A stretch of DNA of 64,000 nt from Jejuia rubra (GTDB taxonomy: Bacteria; Bacteroidota; Bacteroidia; Flavobacteriales; Flavobacteriaceae): contig NZ_JBHULY010000019.1 of NCBI RefSeq assembly GCF_042684665.1, positions 62,001 to 126,000 on the forward strand. Reading direction: 5' to 3'. The notes beneath the pieces are model-generated. The model ran no database searches. It was not told the origin of the DNA and was given only the letters and a program-made list of their open reading frames with translations. Shown here piece after piece: positions 18,376 to 26,554 of this stretch (position 1 is its first letter; each line of letters begins with the position of its first letter). Made by a program: the position numbers and the translations under genes.

Positions 18376-19362
18376 CTAAGAACCATGTGCGGCCCGCTTC
18401 AAGCGATCGTTTATCGATTTTCCCAAACCATAATCCGGAAAAATTTCAGCAATAATAATATCCAGATTTAAACTATCCAACTGATGCAAAGCATCGTAAA
18501 GTTTAGAAGTGGCTTCGGCCATATTTCCGGTTTTGGAAAGTAGGATTTGATGCAGAATGCGAGAGTTTTCAATTGAATTTTGAAAGGCTAGGACGCCTAT
18601 TCGTTTGCCGTTATATTTTTTGAGATCTTCTGAAATGTTGTCAGAGAGTATTGTCATTGTTGCGGGTGCATAATGTTTATCCAACATGCCCGGCGCTTCA
18701 GGATGGCTCTTGGCTTTATTTCTCTTCGGCGTTTCTGATTTATTTTTAATAGGTATGTTGCCAACCACAGCTTCTATATCCTCCAAAGCAATAGAGCCTA
18801 ATCGATAGATAATCGGCATGTCGTTCTCAAAACCAATGATGGTAGATTCAATACCATTTTTACATGGCCCGCCGTCTAACACCATTTTGATTTTATCCTG
18901 AAAATAACTTTCCACGTGTTGTGCCGTAGTTGGGCTAATGCTACTAAACGGGTTGGCACTAGGTGCGGCCAATGGGAAAGGGAGTTGACTTAAAAGTTGT
19001 AGGGTTGTAGGATGATTGGGCACACGCACCGCAACGGTATCTTTTCCTGCGGTAATCAAATCGGGGATGCACTCTTGTTTTGGAAGTACCAACGTCAATG
19101 GTCCTGGCCAAAACGTATCGGCCAACTGCTTAGCTTTTTCAGGGACATGGCTCACAATGCTTTCTAAATTTTCAGCCGAGGGAATATGTACAATAAGCGG
19201 GTTAAAAAAAGGGCGTTTTTTGGTCTCAAAAATGGCGTTTATGGCTTTTTCACTGTAAATATTTCCAGCTAGACCATACACCGTTTCCGTCGGAATGGCG
19301 ACGACTTCTTCTTTGCTAAGCAGTGCAACGGCTTTCGATATGTCTTTTGAAATGATGCTCAC
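18376..19362 (-). CDS. tsaC: L-threonylcarbamoyladenylate synthase (Sua5/YrdC/TsaC family)
   Basis: 328 residues. It makes threonylcarbamoyl-AMP from threonine, bicarbonate and ATP, the first step of t6A37 modification in tRNAs reading ANN codons. The YrdC domain (about 10-200) shows VVAIPTETVYGLAGN, KKRPFFNPL, FWPGPLTLVL, VAVRVPNHP and APSANPFSSISPT. A C-terminal Sua5-type domain (about 225-328, with APGMLDKHYAP in the linker) makes it the long, Sua5-like form. The start is supported by a canonical promoter whose -7 box lies 20 bases upstream. No t6A partner genes are adjacent. Confidence 0.95.
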   Translation of the reverse strand: MSIISKDISKAVALLSKEEVVAIPTETVYGLAGNIYSEKAINAIFETKKRPFFNPLIVHIPSAENLESIVSHVPEKAKQLADTFWPGPLTLVLPKQECIPDLITAGKDTVAVRVPNHPTTLQLLSQLPFPLAAPSANPFSSISPTTAQHVESYFQDKIKMVLDGGPCKNGIESTIIGFENDMPIIYRLGSIALEDIEAVVGNIPIKNKSETPKRNKAKSHPEAPGMLDKHYAPATMTILSDNISEDLKKYNGKRIGVLAFQNSIENSRILHQILLSKTGNMAEATSKLYDALHQLDSLNLDIIIAEIFPDYGLGKSINDRLKRAAHGS

Positions 19363-19381
19363 AATTCCGAATTAAGCGGTG

Positions 19382-19411
19382 CAAAAGTACGGTGTTTTAT
19401 TGAGTTTTCAA
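19382..19411 (-). promoter_or_regulatory. Promoter for tsaC
   Basis: TTG-N19-TACTTTTG on the minus strand, an exact match to the Bacteroidota consensus TTG-N19-TAnnTTTG. Confidence 0.8.
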
Positions 19412-19439
19412 GGCCTGTAAGGCTTTTAGAAACCCTCCT

Positions 19440-19484
19440 AATTTCGATGCATCGAAATTTTCCTCCCTTTTCTAAAAGGGAGGA
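19440..19484. repeat. Intergenic palindromes
   Basis: A perfect 20-bp palindrome AATTTCGATGCATCGAAATT (19440-19459) is followed by a hairpin with an 11-bp stem, TCCTCCCTTTT / AAAAGGGAGGA (19461-19484). There is no U-run, so it is not a standard terminator. The look is that of a dispersed non-coding repeat. Confidence 0.75.
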
Positions 19485-19545
19485 GCGATATTCCATGGGA
19501 TTAGGAATGAATTCCAAAGATTACAGAATGTATTAATTTAGACGG

Positions 19546-19680
19546 TTGAAGCTGTCTTAAAAGTAAGTCGACGTGTCATTCTGAATTTATTTCAGAATCT
19601 CAACATGTTGATTTTCAATTATTATGTGAACCTGAAACAAGTTCAGGTTGACAAAAAATTGACTTTTCAGACAGCCTCAA
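19546..19680. mobile_element. MITE-like element with terminal inverted repeats and two internal hairpins
   Basis: 135 bp. The ends are 19-bp inverted repeats (TTGAAGCTGTCTTAAAAGT, and TTGAGGCTGTCTGAAAAGT on the other strand; 17 of 19 match). Inside lie two oppositely oriented copies of the HPELVSGS-type hairpin (19574-19602 and 19627-19653). It carries no coding frame. No target-site duplication is evident. It fills most of the 469-base gap between tsaC and the response regulator. Confidence 0.65.
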
Positions 19681-19831
19681 TGAATTTTCATTTTTCAAAT
19701 ACTTGTATGTCAAAACTCCACAAGCCGTAACCTGGTACAAAATTTATCAAGGAAATATAGCAACTGGATAAAACAGAGTTGGCAGACTCCTAAGCTCCTC
19801 TAAAATTACTTGAACTAACGTTCGCATAATT

Positions 19832-20464
19832 TCATTTCAAGCCCTGTTTGATTGCATAGTTTACCAGACCTGTGTTACTTTTAATACCCAACTTTTTATG
19901 GATGTTTTTACGGTGGGTGTCAATAGTGAATTTGCTTAATTTTAAATGTTTAGCAATTTCAATTGAGGTTCTCCCTTTTACCACCAGTTGCAAAATTTCT
20001 GTTTCCCGTTTGGTGAGTTCAGTTTGTGGTGTTGTTTTCTCTTTATTGAACCAATCTTTGATGCTTTCCGGTAGGTTTTTGCTAAAGTAATATTCCCCTT
20101 TTACCAAGGTGTTAATAGCTAATTCCAGTTCATCTTTATCTACATTTTTGGTGACGTAACCTTTGGCGCCAACATCAAGCATTTCGGTAACATCAACAGT
20201 TTGGTCAAACATGCTCAATGCTAAAACCTTAATTTTTGGATGCTCCAAGGTCAGACGCCTGGTCAATCCAACACCATCCAAAATAGGCATACGGATATCT
20301 GTTATAATAATATCAGGTTGCACACCGCCTTCTAGCATTTTTAAGACTTCTAAACCATTATTGGCCTCTCCAATAACTTCAACATTCATTACTTTCTGCA
20401 GGATAGACTTTATCCCGTCAATAAACAATTGGTGATCGTCGGCAATGATAACTTTTATGGTCAT
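19832..20464 (-). CDS. NarL/FixJ-family response regulator
   Basis: 210 residues: an N-terminal receiver domain with the phosphoacceptor D56 in DIIITDIRMPILDG, acidic D9-D10 and a conserved K in the AKGYVTKN loop, then a LuxR-type helix-turn-helix (LTKRETEILQLVVKGRTS, TIDTHRKNIHKKL). Its start codon overlaps the stop of the TPR histidine kinase by four bases, so the two form a cognate pair. Such regulators bind inverted heptamers as dimers. The palindrome at 23302-23329, at the head of the same operon, fits a NarL-like 7-2-7 layout and is the best candidate target. Confidence 0.95.
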   Translation of the reverse strand: MTIKVIIADDHQLFIDGIKSILQKVMNVEVIGEANNGLEVLKMLEGGVQPDIIITDIRMPILDGVGLTRRLTLEHPKIKVLALSMFDQTVDVTEMLDVGAKGYVTKNVDKDELELAINTLVKGEYYFSKNLPESIKDWFNKEKTTPQTELTKRETEILQLVVKGRTSIEIAKHLKLSKFTIDTHRKNIHKKLGIKSNTGLVNYAIKQGLK

Positions 20465-22386
20465 GTTGGAATATTTAAAATTATGGTGGTGCCGTTACCT
20501 ATTGAGGTATCTATAACCACATCGCCTTGCATTTTTTCCACCCGCTTTTCAATATTAACCAAACCTATACCAGATTTTTGGGTATTGAGGTTAAAACCTT
20601 TGCCGTTGTCTTCCACTATAATGTTAAGCATACAGTTATCTTCTGAAAATTGAATCGTAGCCTCGCTCGCTTCCGAATGTTTGATAATGTTGGTGATGAG
20701 TTCCTGCAGGATTCGAAATATTTGAATTTCAATATTATTTTCAATTCGTTTTTTTACATCAATATTGATGACATCGATTTTGACCTTTTTCGTGTCTGAA
20801 ATTTGCTCTGCGATAGCAAGTGTAGAAGGAATAAGCCCACTGCTAATCTGAGCTCCGAAGTTTTTGTTCTTTGAAATATTCCGTATTTCATTATAAGTGT
20901 CGCCAATTAAACTTTTCAATTTTTTGTAATAATTTGAAAAATCATCCTTCTCATCATAACTCTCTAAAAAAAGTTTTAAAGTGGCGACTTTGCTCCCTAA
21001 ATTATCATGAAGTTCTGCGGCCATTTTTGAGCGTTCCTTTTCTTGGGCTTCCAGAATATTATCAATGCCCTCCAGTTCTTTGGCCTGAAGCATTTGGTCA
21101 AAATCCTGTTCTTTAATTTTTAGATTTTGTTGCATAATGATACGCTTTCGCTTGGCGTTTTTTTGTAAGAAATAAATAGAAAGAATAGCTAGCGTGAAGG
21201 CCAACAATGCACCGATAAAGAGATAGAAGTTTTGTTGCCGCCTGTGGTTTACTTCAAGATTTTCAGTTTCCAGTTTTAGGATTTCATTCTCCTTTTTTTC
21301 CGTTTCGTATTTGGTTTGAATCTCTAGGAAGCTTTTTTGATTTTCTTCGTTAAGTATACTGTCGTTAAGGGTATTGGACTTTTTTGCATAATCGAGAGCC
21401 ATATCCAATTGGCCTATTTTTGCATGGGCTTCGCTTAAATTATTATATACCGATACCAACTGTTTCCCTTTGATAGTTTTTTCTGCTTTTTTGAAATAGT
21501 CAATGGCCGTCCTATACTCCTTTCGTTTTAAATAGGCATAGCCCAAGTTGTTTTGGGTAATGTCCATCCCTGATTTAAGACTTAGTTCTTTTTTTATTTC
21601 CAAGGTTTTTTCGAGATAGGTTTTTGCCTTCTTCGAATCTTTTTCCAGGTATAATTCGCCCAAATTGTTGTAAATGATAGACAGCGACCGCTTATTGCCA
21701 AGTTCCAAAGCGAGTTTTTCGGCCTTTGTATTGGCGTCAATAGCTTGCAAGGTATCCCCATTTTTGTAGAATTGCGTAGCAAGATTTGGAAGCGTGATAA
21801 GCTTGAGTTGCACTTGATTTTCATCTTCAAAAATAGCCAAGGCTTTTTGGCTGTATTCAATAGCTTTAGGGTACAGGTCCAATTCGGCAAAGGCACTGGC
21901 AATGTTGCTGTAGCATTTAGCGGCATTCAGATGGTCATTGGTGCTTTCAAAAAAGCTGGCACTTTCTGTTAAAGTGGCAATTGTACTATTATAATCGCCT
22001 TGCCGAAGTTGGATGGCTCCGATGCTAATGTTGATAATAGCCGCACGTTCATTTTCATTTAGTGTTTTGAGGATATCTTTTGCATTTTTAAAAAAATAAG
22101 TGGCGGAATCCAATTGCCCAATAAAAAAATGGGTTCTCCCCAGTTGATTATTGGTTTCAGCCAACAAGGAATCATTGTTACGGTATGATAAAGCCTGATG
22201 GCCATGAAGGATACTCTTGTTTAAATCAACGCGTTCAAATAAATGGGCAAGTTTTAGATTGATTTTTGCTTTTGAAAAAACATCTGTCGTATGCTTAAGC
22301 TCTATCTTGAGACTATCTATAGCCAATTCCTGGGCAGAGCCAACAAAAGTTGCCCAAATTGCCAGGAAAAGGAAGCACTGTTTCAT
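20461..22386 (-). CDS. TPR-repeat sensor histidine kinase (HisKA_3 type)
   Basis: 641 residues. A signal peptide (LFLAIWATFVGSAQ) leads to a periplasmic region of about seven tetratricopeptide repeats (residues about 30-340, for example AKCYSNIASAFAELDLYPKAIEYS), a coiled coil, one membrane helix (NFYLFIGALLAFTLAILSIYFL, about 385-405), a second coiled coil, and a cytoplasmic HisKA_3 domain with H460 in AAELHDNLGSK. The HATPase_c domain has the N box (ELITNIIKHSEA) and G boxes (VEDNGKGF, KSGIGLVNI). The TPRs presumably sense a protein or peptide in the periplasm; the signal is unknown. The gene overlaps the NarL-type regulator and follows the secreted protein gene by 40 bases, so all three probably form one operon. 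Confidence 0.93.
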   Translation of the reverse strand: MKQCFLFLAIWATFVGSAQELAIDSLKIELKHTTDVFSKAKINLKLAHLFERVDLNKSILHGHQALSYRNNDSLLAETNNQLGRTHFFIGQLDSATYFFKNAKDILKTLNENERAAIINISIGAIQLRQGDYNSTIATLTESASFFESTNDHLNAAKCYSNIASAFAELDLYPKAIEYSQKALAIFEDENQVQLKLITLPNLATQFYKNGDTLQAIDANTKAEKLALELGNKRSLSIIYNNLGELYLEKDSKKAKTYLEKTLEIKKELSLKSGMDITQNNLGYAYLKRKEYRTAIDYFKKAEKTIKGKQLVSVYNNLSEAHAKIGQLDMALDYAKKSNTLNDSILNEENQKSFLEIQTKYETEKKENEILKLETENLEVNHRRQQNFYLFIGALLAFTLAILSIYFLQKNAKRKRIIMQQNLKIKEQDFDQMLQAKELEGIDNILEAQEKERSKMAAELHDNLGSKVATLKLFLESYDEKDDFSNYYKKLKSLIGDTYNEIRNISKNKNFGAQISSGLIPSTLAIAEQISDTKKVKIDVINIDVKKRIENNIEIQIFRILQELITNIIKHSEASEATIQFSEDNCMLNIIVEDNGKGFNLNTQKSGIGLVNIEKRVEKMQGDVVIDTSIGNGTTIILNIPT

Positions 22387-22426
22387 GGTGAAATTCTAGT
22401 ATCTTCGAAGATAGCCAATTTTCAAA

Positions 22427-23260
22427 TTAATTACCCGAGCAACAATTGCATGCTGCGGCCTCTATTTCCAACTTTTGTGAATAGGAGCGGATTTCATTTA
22501 GAAATACCTTTGTGTTAGCGGCTTGGTACATTCTTCGTTTTAAATCTTTTAAAAAGCTATCACTTAAACAATTGGAGGCTTTAATATGGTTTAAGGCATA
22601 GCCAATGGTTTTATCCATCCAGTCCCATCCGTAGCCTTCGTAAGCGCCGAGTTCCAAACCGTACACTAATTTGCCAAGTCCAAGTAGCGCATGGCAATTT
22701 ACAGTGCCTCCAACTTTGGCTCCTTCTTGAAAAACGTAAAATACTTTATGGCCTGCAAAGTCAAACCTAAAGGACGTTAAGGGCGCATTTTTTTTCTTGC
22801 TATATACAAAAGTATAGGTATGGGAAGTATGCCCGGGGTACCAATCATGTACTCCTGAAGAGCTTGCCGTTGTGCTCACTTGAGAAATATTTCCATTATA
22901 GACGTAGTTTGGATACCTTTCGAGTACTGTTACGTTATTAGCCGCGTAAACGTTGGCGATACCCCACTTATAGCCACATGGAGTATTGCAACTGGTACAG
23001 GTAATTGTTATATCAAATCGTTCACCATCCTGCAAAGTGGAGAGGTCTTTACTGAATTTCCAATTGATGTTATAAGTACCCACGCAATTGGTTCTGTAAG
23101 GACGATTGAATGCGATACTGCCTCCATATTGGTCGGCCTTTACACTGGCTCTAAAATCTTTTGAGGACTGTGGAAAGATGTCTTTAAGGCTTATGACTTG
23201 TGCGTTTAGAGAAAAACCAAAGAAAAGAATTCCCATAATCAGTATAACTAGTGTTTTCAT
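22427..23260 (-). CDS. Secreted cysteine-rich protein of unknown function
   Basis: 277 residues. A clear signal peptide (ILIMGILFFGFSLNAQ) is followed by a beta-rich middle part containing CTSCNTPCG and a long aromatic-rich stretch (VHDWYPGHTSHTYTFVYSKKK), then a helical C-terminal region (LKDLKRRMYQAANTKVFLNEIRSYSQ) ending in ACNCCSGN. I do not recognise the family. The cysteine clusters suggest disulfides or metal binding. It is the first gene of the likely operon with the TPR kinase and NarL-type regulator, and it has its own promoter inside the divergent control region. It may be the sensor's ligand, an accessory sensor or an output, but the sequence does not decide which. There is no T9SS tail. 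Confidence 0.7.
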   Translation of the reverse strand: MKTLVILIMGILFFGFSLNAQVISLKDIFPQSSKDFRASVKADQYGGSIAFNRPYRTNCVGTYNINWKFSKDLSTLQDGERFDITITCTSCNTPCGYKWGIANVYAANNVTVLERYPNYVYNGNISQVSTTASSSGVHDWYPGHTSHTYTFVYSKKKNAPLTSFRFDFAGHKVFYVFQEGAKVGGTVNCHALLGLGKLVYGLELGAYEGYGWDWMDKTIGYALNHIKASNCLSDSFLKDLKRRMYQAANTKVFLNEIRSYSQKLEIEAAACNCCSGN

Positions 23261-23276
23261 AATTAAAAATTTTAGA

Positions 23277-23306
23277 TAAAACTAGAGCCCTATGTTCACC
23301 TTTCAA
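23277..23306 (-). promoter_or_regulatory. Promoter of the secreted-protein/kinase/regulator operon
   Basis: TTG-N19-TAGTTTTA on the minus strand, one base off the -7 consensus. The TTG lies inside the edge of the palindrome at 23302-23329. The -7 box ends 16 bases before the ATG at 23260. Confidence 0.55.
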
Positions 23307-23329
23307 ATACCTACAATTAGGTATATGAA
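23302..23329. promoter_or_regulatory. 28-bp palindromic operator between divergent promoters
   Basis: An inverted repeat centred between 23315 and 23316. The core is TACCTAC-AA-TTAGGTA, a 7-2-7 heptamer arrangement like NarL sites, extended outward by TTCA...TGAA. Eleven of the twelve outer base pairs are complementary. Each end touches the -33 element of one of two divergent promoters, so a bound dimer could control both. The NarL-type regulator at 19832-20464 is the obvious candidate protein. Confidence 0.65.
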
Positions 23330-23354
23330 AAACAAGGGGCCGGAAATAACTTTG
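23325..23354 (+). promoter_or_regulatory. Promoter of the lipoprotein gene pair
   Basis: ATG-N19-TAACTTTG: a consensus -7 box (TAnnTTTG) and a weak -33 element overlapping the palindrome. The predicted transcription start is near 23360, which puts the palindrome centre near -45, a usual place for an activator. Confidence 0.55.
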
Positions 23355-23378
23355 TATTAAATCGTAAAAGCTATTATC

Positions 23379-23945
23379 ATGAAAACATATTATCTGCTTC
23401 TGATGGCAATTATATTTTTTTGCTCATCGTGTGAAGAATTGGAAGAATTAATAGAAGAGGAGTTTGAAGTACAAACTACCTTTATTACCGAATTGGAAAC
23501 AAACGTGCCTAATGCTTCCTCTCCTGAAGAGGCCGTAAATTTTAAATCGAACCTGGGATTTTGGGATTTCACCCAAGACCCGAATGTGTCTGAATACTTG
23601 GGAGATCCAGACGAGATTACTAAGATTGAAATCAATTCCGTGAGATACTTTTACAAAAATGTTACAGGCAATGAAGACGCACATGTACAAGGTGAAATGG
23701 TGTTCTCAGTAGGCCAAGGAGGCGAATCCTACAGTACGGTACAAACCAATTTAGCCCAGGCCGATTTTAACAATACCGCATATAATTTGGCTGGTGATTT
23801 TAGTCCTGTGAACAATGCTATCACCCAATTTAGAAGTATTGGGTTCTTCTATGAGGGCTCCGTTTCCGATAATCCGGTACGTTTTACTACTGATGTTTCT
23901 ATCACTGTGACGGTTACTATCAAACCTGATATTGATAACTTTTAA
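23379..23945 (+). CDS. Lipoprotein of unknown function
   Basis: 188 residues. A lipoprotein signal ends in FFCSSCEELEE, with Cys18 the likely lipid-modified residue and acidic residues after it. The rest is beta-rich (VNFKSNLGFWDFTQDPNV, EGSVSDNPVRFTTDVSITVTVTIKP) with no cysteines. I do not recognise a family. It is divergent from the secreted-protein/kinase operon across a 118-base control region, and the next lipoprotein gene follows after 12 bases, so the two form an operon probably controlled by the adjacent two-component system. Confidence 0.7.
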   Translation: MKTYYLLLMAIIFFCSSCEELEELIEEEFEVQTTFITELETNVPNASSPEEAVNFKSNLGFWDFTQDPNVSEYLGDPDEITKIEINSVRYFYKNVTGNEDAHVQGEMVFSVGQGGESYSTVQTNLAQADFNNTAYNLAGDFSPVNNAITQFRSIGFFYEGSVSDNPVRFTTDVSITVTVTIKPDIDNF

Positions 23946-23957
23946 CCTTTAATTGTT

Positions 23958-24368
23958 ATGAAAACGATAAAATGTATTTTTTTTACAGCCTTATTTTGGT
24001 TGGTTCTAGTCTCGTGTGATGAAGATGAGATACTTGCAGAAAGTCGTGATTTACTGAAATTTGAAATTGAATTAATTAATAATAATTTTGACGTATGCGC
24101 TTCTTTTCCAATTACATACCTTATTGATGAAGAAGGTGTTCAGATGAGTTATAATGTAGCTTCTGGTAATTCTCAATCAGTATTTTTAAACGTTAGAAGA
24201 GGTGAATTTATTGGGGTAACGGCTTTCAATACTGACGACACATCAAATACGGTTTTGGCTTTTGCAAATATTGACACCAAACAGTATTCCATGGATGAAA
24301 CTAATAGGCTGAGAGTGTATTACACGGAATGTCCAGTTATTGATAAAATTCTGTGGGTGAAGTTTTAA
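23958..24368 (+). CDS. Small lipoprotein of unknown function
   Basis: 136 residues. A lipoprotein signal ends in WLVLVSCDEDE (Cys20 or so), and aspartate after the cysteine may affect sorting. The mature part is short and beta-rich (VCASFPITYLIDEEGVQMSY, SVFLNVRRGEFIGVTAFN) and has two later cysteines. No family is recognised. The gene begins 12 bases after the preceding lipoprotein gene, so the two are co-transcribed. Confidence 0.65.
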   Translation: MKTIKCIFFTALFWLVLVSCDEDEILAESRDLLKFEIELINNNFDVCASFPITYLIDEEGVQMSYNVASGNSQSVFLNVRRGEFIGVTAFNTDDTSNTVLAFANIDTKQYSMDETNRLRVYYTECPVIDKILWVKF

Positions 24369-24426
24369 AATAAAGTATATCCATTAATGGTGTCCTATCA
24401 GATGGCAAAAAGCAGTGATTTTTACC

Positions 24427-24434
24427 TACTTTTG
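24427..24434 (+). promoter_or_regulatory. -7 box just before the YgiQ-like gene
   Basis: TACTTTTG, an exact TAnnTTTG box, ends 7 bases before the ATG at 24442. Transcription would start at or next to the start codon, suggesting a leaderless message. No clear -33 TTG is present. Confidence 0.5.
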
Positions 24435-24441
24435 CAGGGCT

Positions 24442-26388
24442 ATGCAAGAGTTAAAGCTATCCAATTGGTTGCCAACCACAAACCGCGAAGTTAAAATCCG
24501 TGGGTGGGAAGCACTAGACGTTATTTTGTTTAGCGGAGATGCCTATGTGGATCACCCTTCCTTTGGGCCTGCGGTGATCGGGCGTATTTTGGAAAGTTAT
24601 GGACTTCGAGTCGCCATTGTACCACAGCCAAACGTCAATGATAATCTTCAGGATTTTGTAAAGCTTGGTGCTCCTAAGCTCTTTTTTGGGATTACGGGAG
24701 GCTGTATGGACCCAATGGTGAGTAACTACACCGCCAGTAAACGCAAACGTAAAAAGGATGCCTATACCCCTAATGGTGATATTGGTTTTAGGCCGGATTA
24801 TGCCACCACGGTGTATTCCAACATTCTAAAGGAAAAGTGGCCTGACGTACCTGTTTTGATTGGCGGAATTGAGGCTTCTTTGCGACGGGTCACCCATTAC
24901 GATTATTGGAGCGATAAGTTGATGCCCTCTATTTTGGAAAGCTCCAAAGCGGATATGCTGGTGTACGGCATGGGAGAGCAACCGCTTCGGGAAATTGTGA
25001 GACTGCTGCAAAAGGGTGTGCCTTTCAGCAGTATTACAACAATAAAGCAAACAGCTGTTTTATTGCCTCCTGAAGCAAAAATCCCAAAAAACAAAAATTG
25101 GGAGGATGTTGAAATTGCTTCCCATGAAGATTGCTTGAATGATAAAAAAACGTTTGCTTCCAACTTCAAAGTTATCGAGCAGGAAAGTAATAAACTTTAC
25201 GCTAGGCGAATTTTTCAAAACGTTGGGGATAAAACCTTGATGATTAATCCGCCTTATCCAACAATGACGGAAGAAGAAATAGATGCTTCTTTTGAATTGC
25301 CATATACACGTTTGCCCCATCCCAAATACAACAAACGCGGGCCGATACCGGCCTACGAAATGATTAAGTTTTCCATCAACATACATCGCGGGTGTTTTGG
25401 AGGTTGTAGTTTTTGTACCATTTCCGCGCATCAGGGAAAATTTATTGCATCTAGAAGCCAAGAATCGGTGTTACGGGAAGTGGACACTGTGGCTAATATG
25501 CCAGATTTTAAAGGTTATTTGTCAGACATCGGTGGTCCAAGTGCGAATATGTATAAAATGAAGGGCAAGGTTCAGGAGATTTGCGACAAGTGTGTGGCAC
25601 CTTCCTGTATTTCTCCAGTAATTTGTAGCAATTTGGATACCTCTCATAAACCTTTGACACAGTTGTATCAAGCCGTCGATAATCATCCTAAGGTCAAAAA
25701 ATCGTTCATTGGAAGTGGTATTCGCCACGATATGCTGGTGCCGGAGTTCAATAAAAATGCGGACGCAAAGGAATTGGATGATTATACCGAAGAAGTGATG
25801 ACCAAGCACGTGTCGGGACGACTAAAAGTAGCACCCGAGCATACTAGTGATCCGGTTTTAAAATTAATGCGGAAACCTTCTTTTAGCTATTTCCACAAGT
25901 TTAAGGAAAGGTTCGATAAAATCAATAGCAAGAACAAGTTGAAGTTGCAATTGATTCCCTATTTCATTTCAAACCACCCCGCTTGCGAAGCGGAAGACAT
26001 GGCCAACTTAGCGGCCGAAACTAAAGATATGGGTTTCCAATTGGAGCAGGTGCAAGGGTTTACACCAACCCCAATGACCGTTGCAACGGTGATTTATTAC
26101 AGTGGTTATCATCCATACACATTACAAAAGGTAAACACCCCAAAAACTGCCAAGGAAAAAGAAGAACAGCACCGTTTTTTCTTTTGGTATAAAGACGAAA
26201 ACAAAGCTTGGATTAAAAACACTCTAAACAAACTCGGGCGCCAGGATCTATTGGAAAAACTTCTCCCCAAGAAAAGTGAACAATGGCGTAAAAACAAACC
26301 TGGAAAACCCAAGCATACCTTTGATGACGCAGTGCCTTTTAATCAAAGGAAGAATAAGGCTAAGTTTAGGAGTAAGAAGAAGCGTTGA
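24442..26388 (+). CDS. YgiQ-family radical SAM protein
   Basis: 648 residues from the chosen ATG, which begins MQELKLSNWLPTTNREVKIRGW; the nine upstream codons overlap the promoter box. The family has an N-terminal cobalamin-binding-like region (DVILFSGDAYVDHPSFGPAVIGRIL, GGIEASLRRVTHYDYW) and a radical SAM core with C318, C322 and C325 in CFGGCSFC. The C-terminal tail is very basic (RKNKAKFRSKKKR) and could bind nucleic acid. YgiQ proteins have no established reaction that I can name. It is convergent with polA, and the gap between them is a double hairpin repeat. Confidence 0.9.
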   Translation: MQELKLSNWLPTTNREVKIRGWEALDVILFSGDAYVDHPSFGPAVIGRILESYGLRVAIVPQPNVNDNLQDFVKLGAPKLFFGITGGCMDPMVSNYTASKRKRKKDAYTPNGDIGFRPDYATTVYSNILKEKWPDVPVLIGGIEASLRRVTHYDYWSDKLMPSILESSKADMLVYGMGEQPLREIVRLLQKGVPFSSITTIKQTAVLLPPEAKIPKNKNWEDVEIASHEDCLNDKKTFASNFKVIEQESNKLYARRIFQNVGDKTLMINPPYPTMTEEEIDASFELPYTRLPHPKYNKRGPIPAYEMIKFSINIHRGCFGGCSFCTISAHQGKFIASRSQESVLREVDTVANMPDFKGYLSDIGGPSANMYKMKGKVQEICDKCVAPSCISPVICSNLDTSHKPLTQLYQAVDNHPKVKKSFIGSGIRHDMLVPEFNKNADAKELDDYTEEVMTKHVSGRLKVAPEHTSDPVLKLMRKPSFSYFHKFKERFDKINSKNKLKLQLIPYFISNHPACEAEDMANLAAETKDMGFQLEQVQGFTPTPMTVATVIYYSGYHPYTLQKVNTPKTAKEKEEQHRFFFWYKDENKAWIKNTLNKLGRQDLLEKLLPKKSEQWRKNKPGKPKHTFDDAVPFNQRKNKAKFRSKKKR

Positions 26389-26405
26389 TTGGTAGTTTTG
26401 GAACT

Positions 26406-26546
26406 ACACCCCTGTGGTCCCCTCAAGGGGACATTGGTTTTCGTTTTTTTGACTCAAACAGAGGGCACTTCATTCAATATTTTATTACCCGAACAAGTAT
26501 TTTTAAAGGCATGAGTGGTGTCCCCTTGAGGGGACTTTAGGGGTGT
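26406..26546. repeat. Inverted-repeat element between convergent ygiQ-like and polA
   Basis: Two 27-base arms (26406-26432 and 26520-26546) are inverted copies differing only at a three-base spacer. Each arm holds its own hairpin, GTCCCCT-CA-AGGGGAC, next to ACACCCCT. The 87 bases between them include a T7 run (near 26445-26451) that would serve as a U-run for the upstream gene, so the element may end transcription from both sides. It may also be a dispersed repeat. Confidence 0.8.
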
Positions 26547-26554
26547 TGGAAACA

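Noticed and set aside
19363..19831. A hidden gene or small RNA in the gap between tsaC and the regulator
   Set aside because: The gap is filled by palindromes and a MITE-like element. No frame of useful length or promoter-terminator pair was found beyond the tsaC promoter.
25060..25461. A 133-codon minus-strand frame
   Set aside because: It is antisense to the well-conserved radical SAM core of the YgiQ-like protein.
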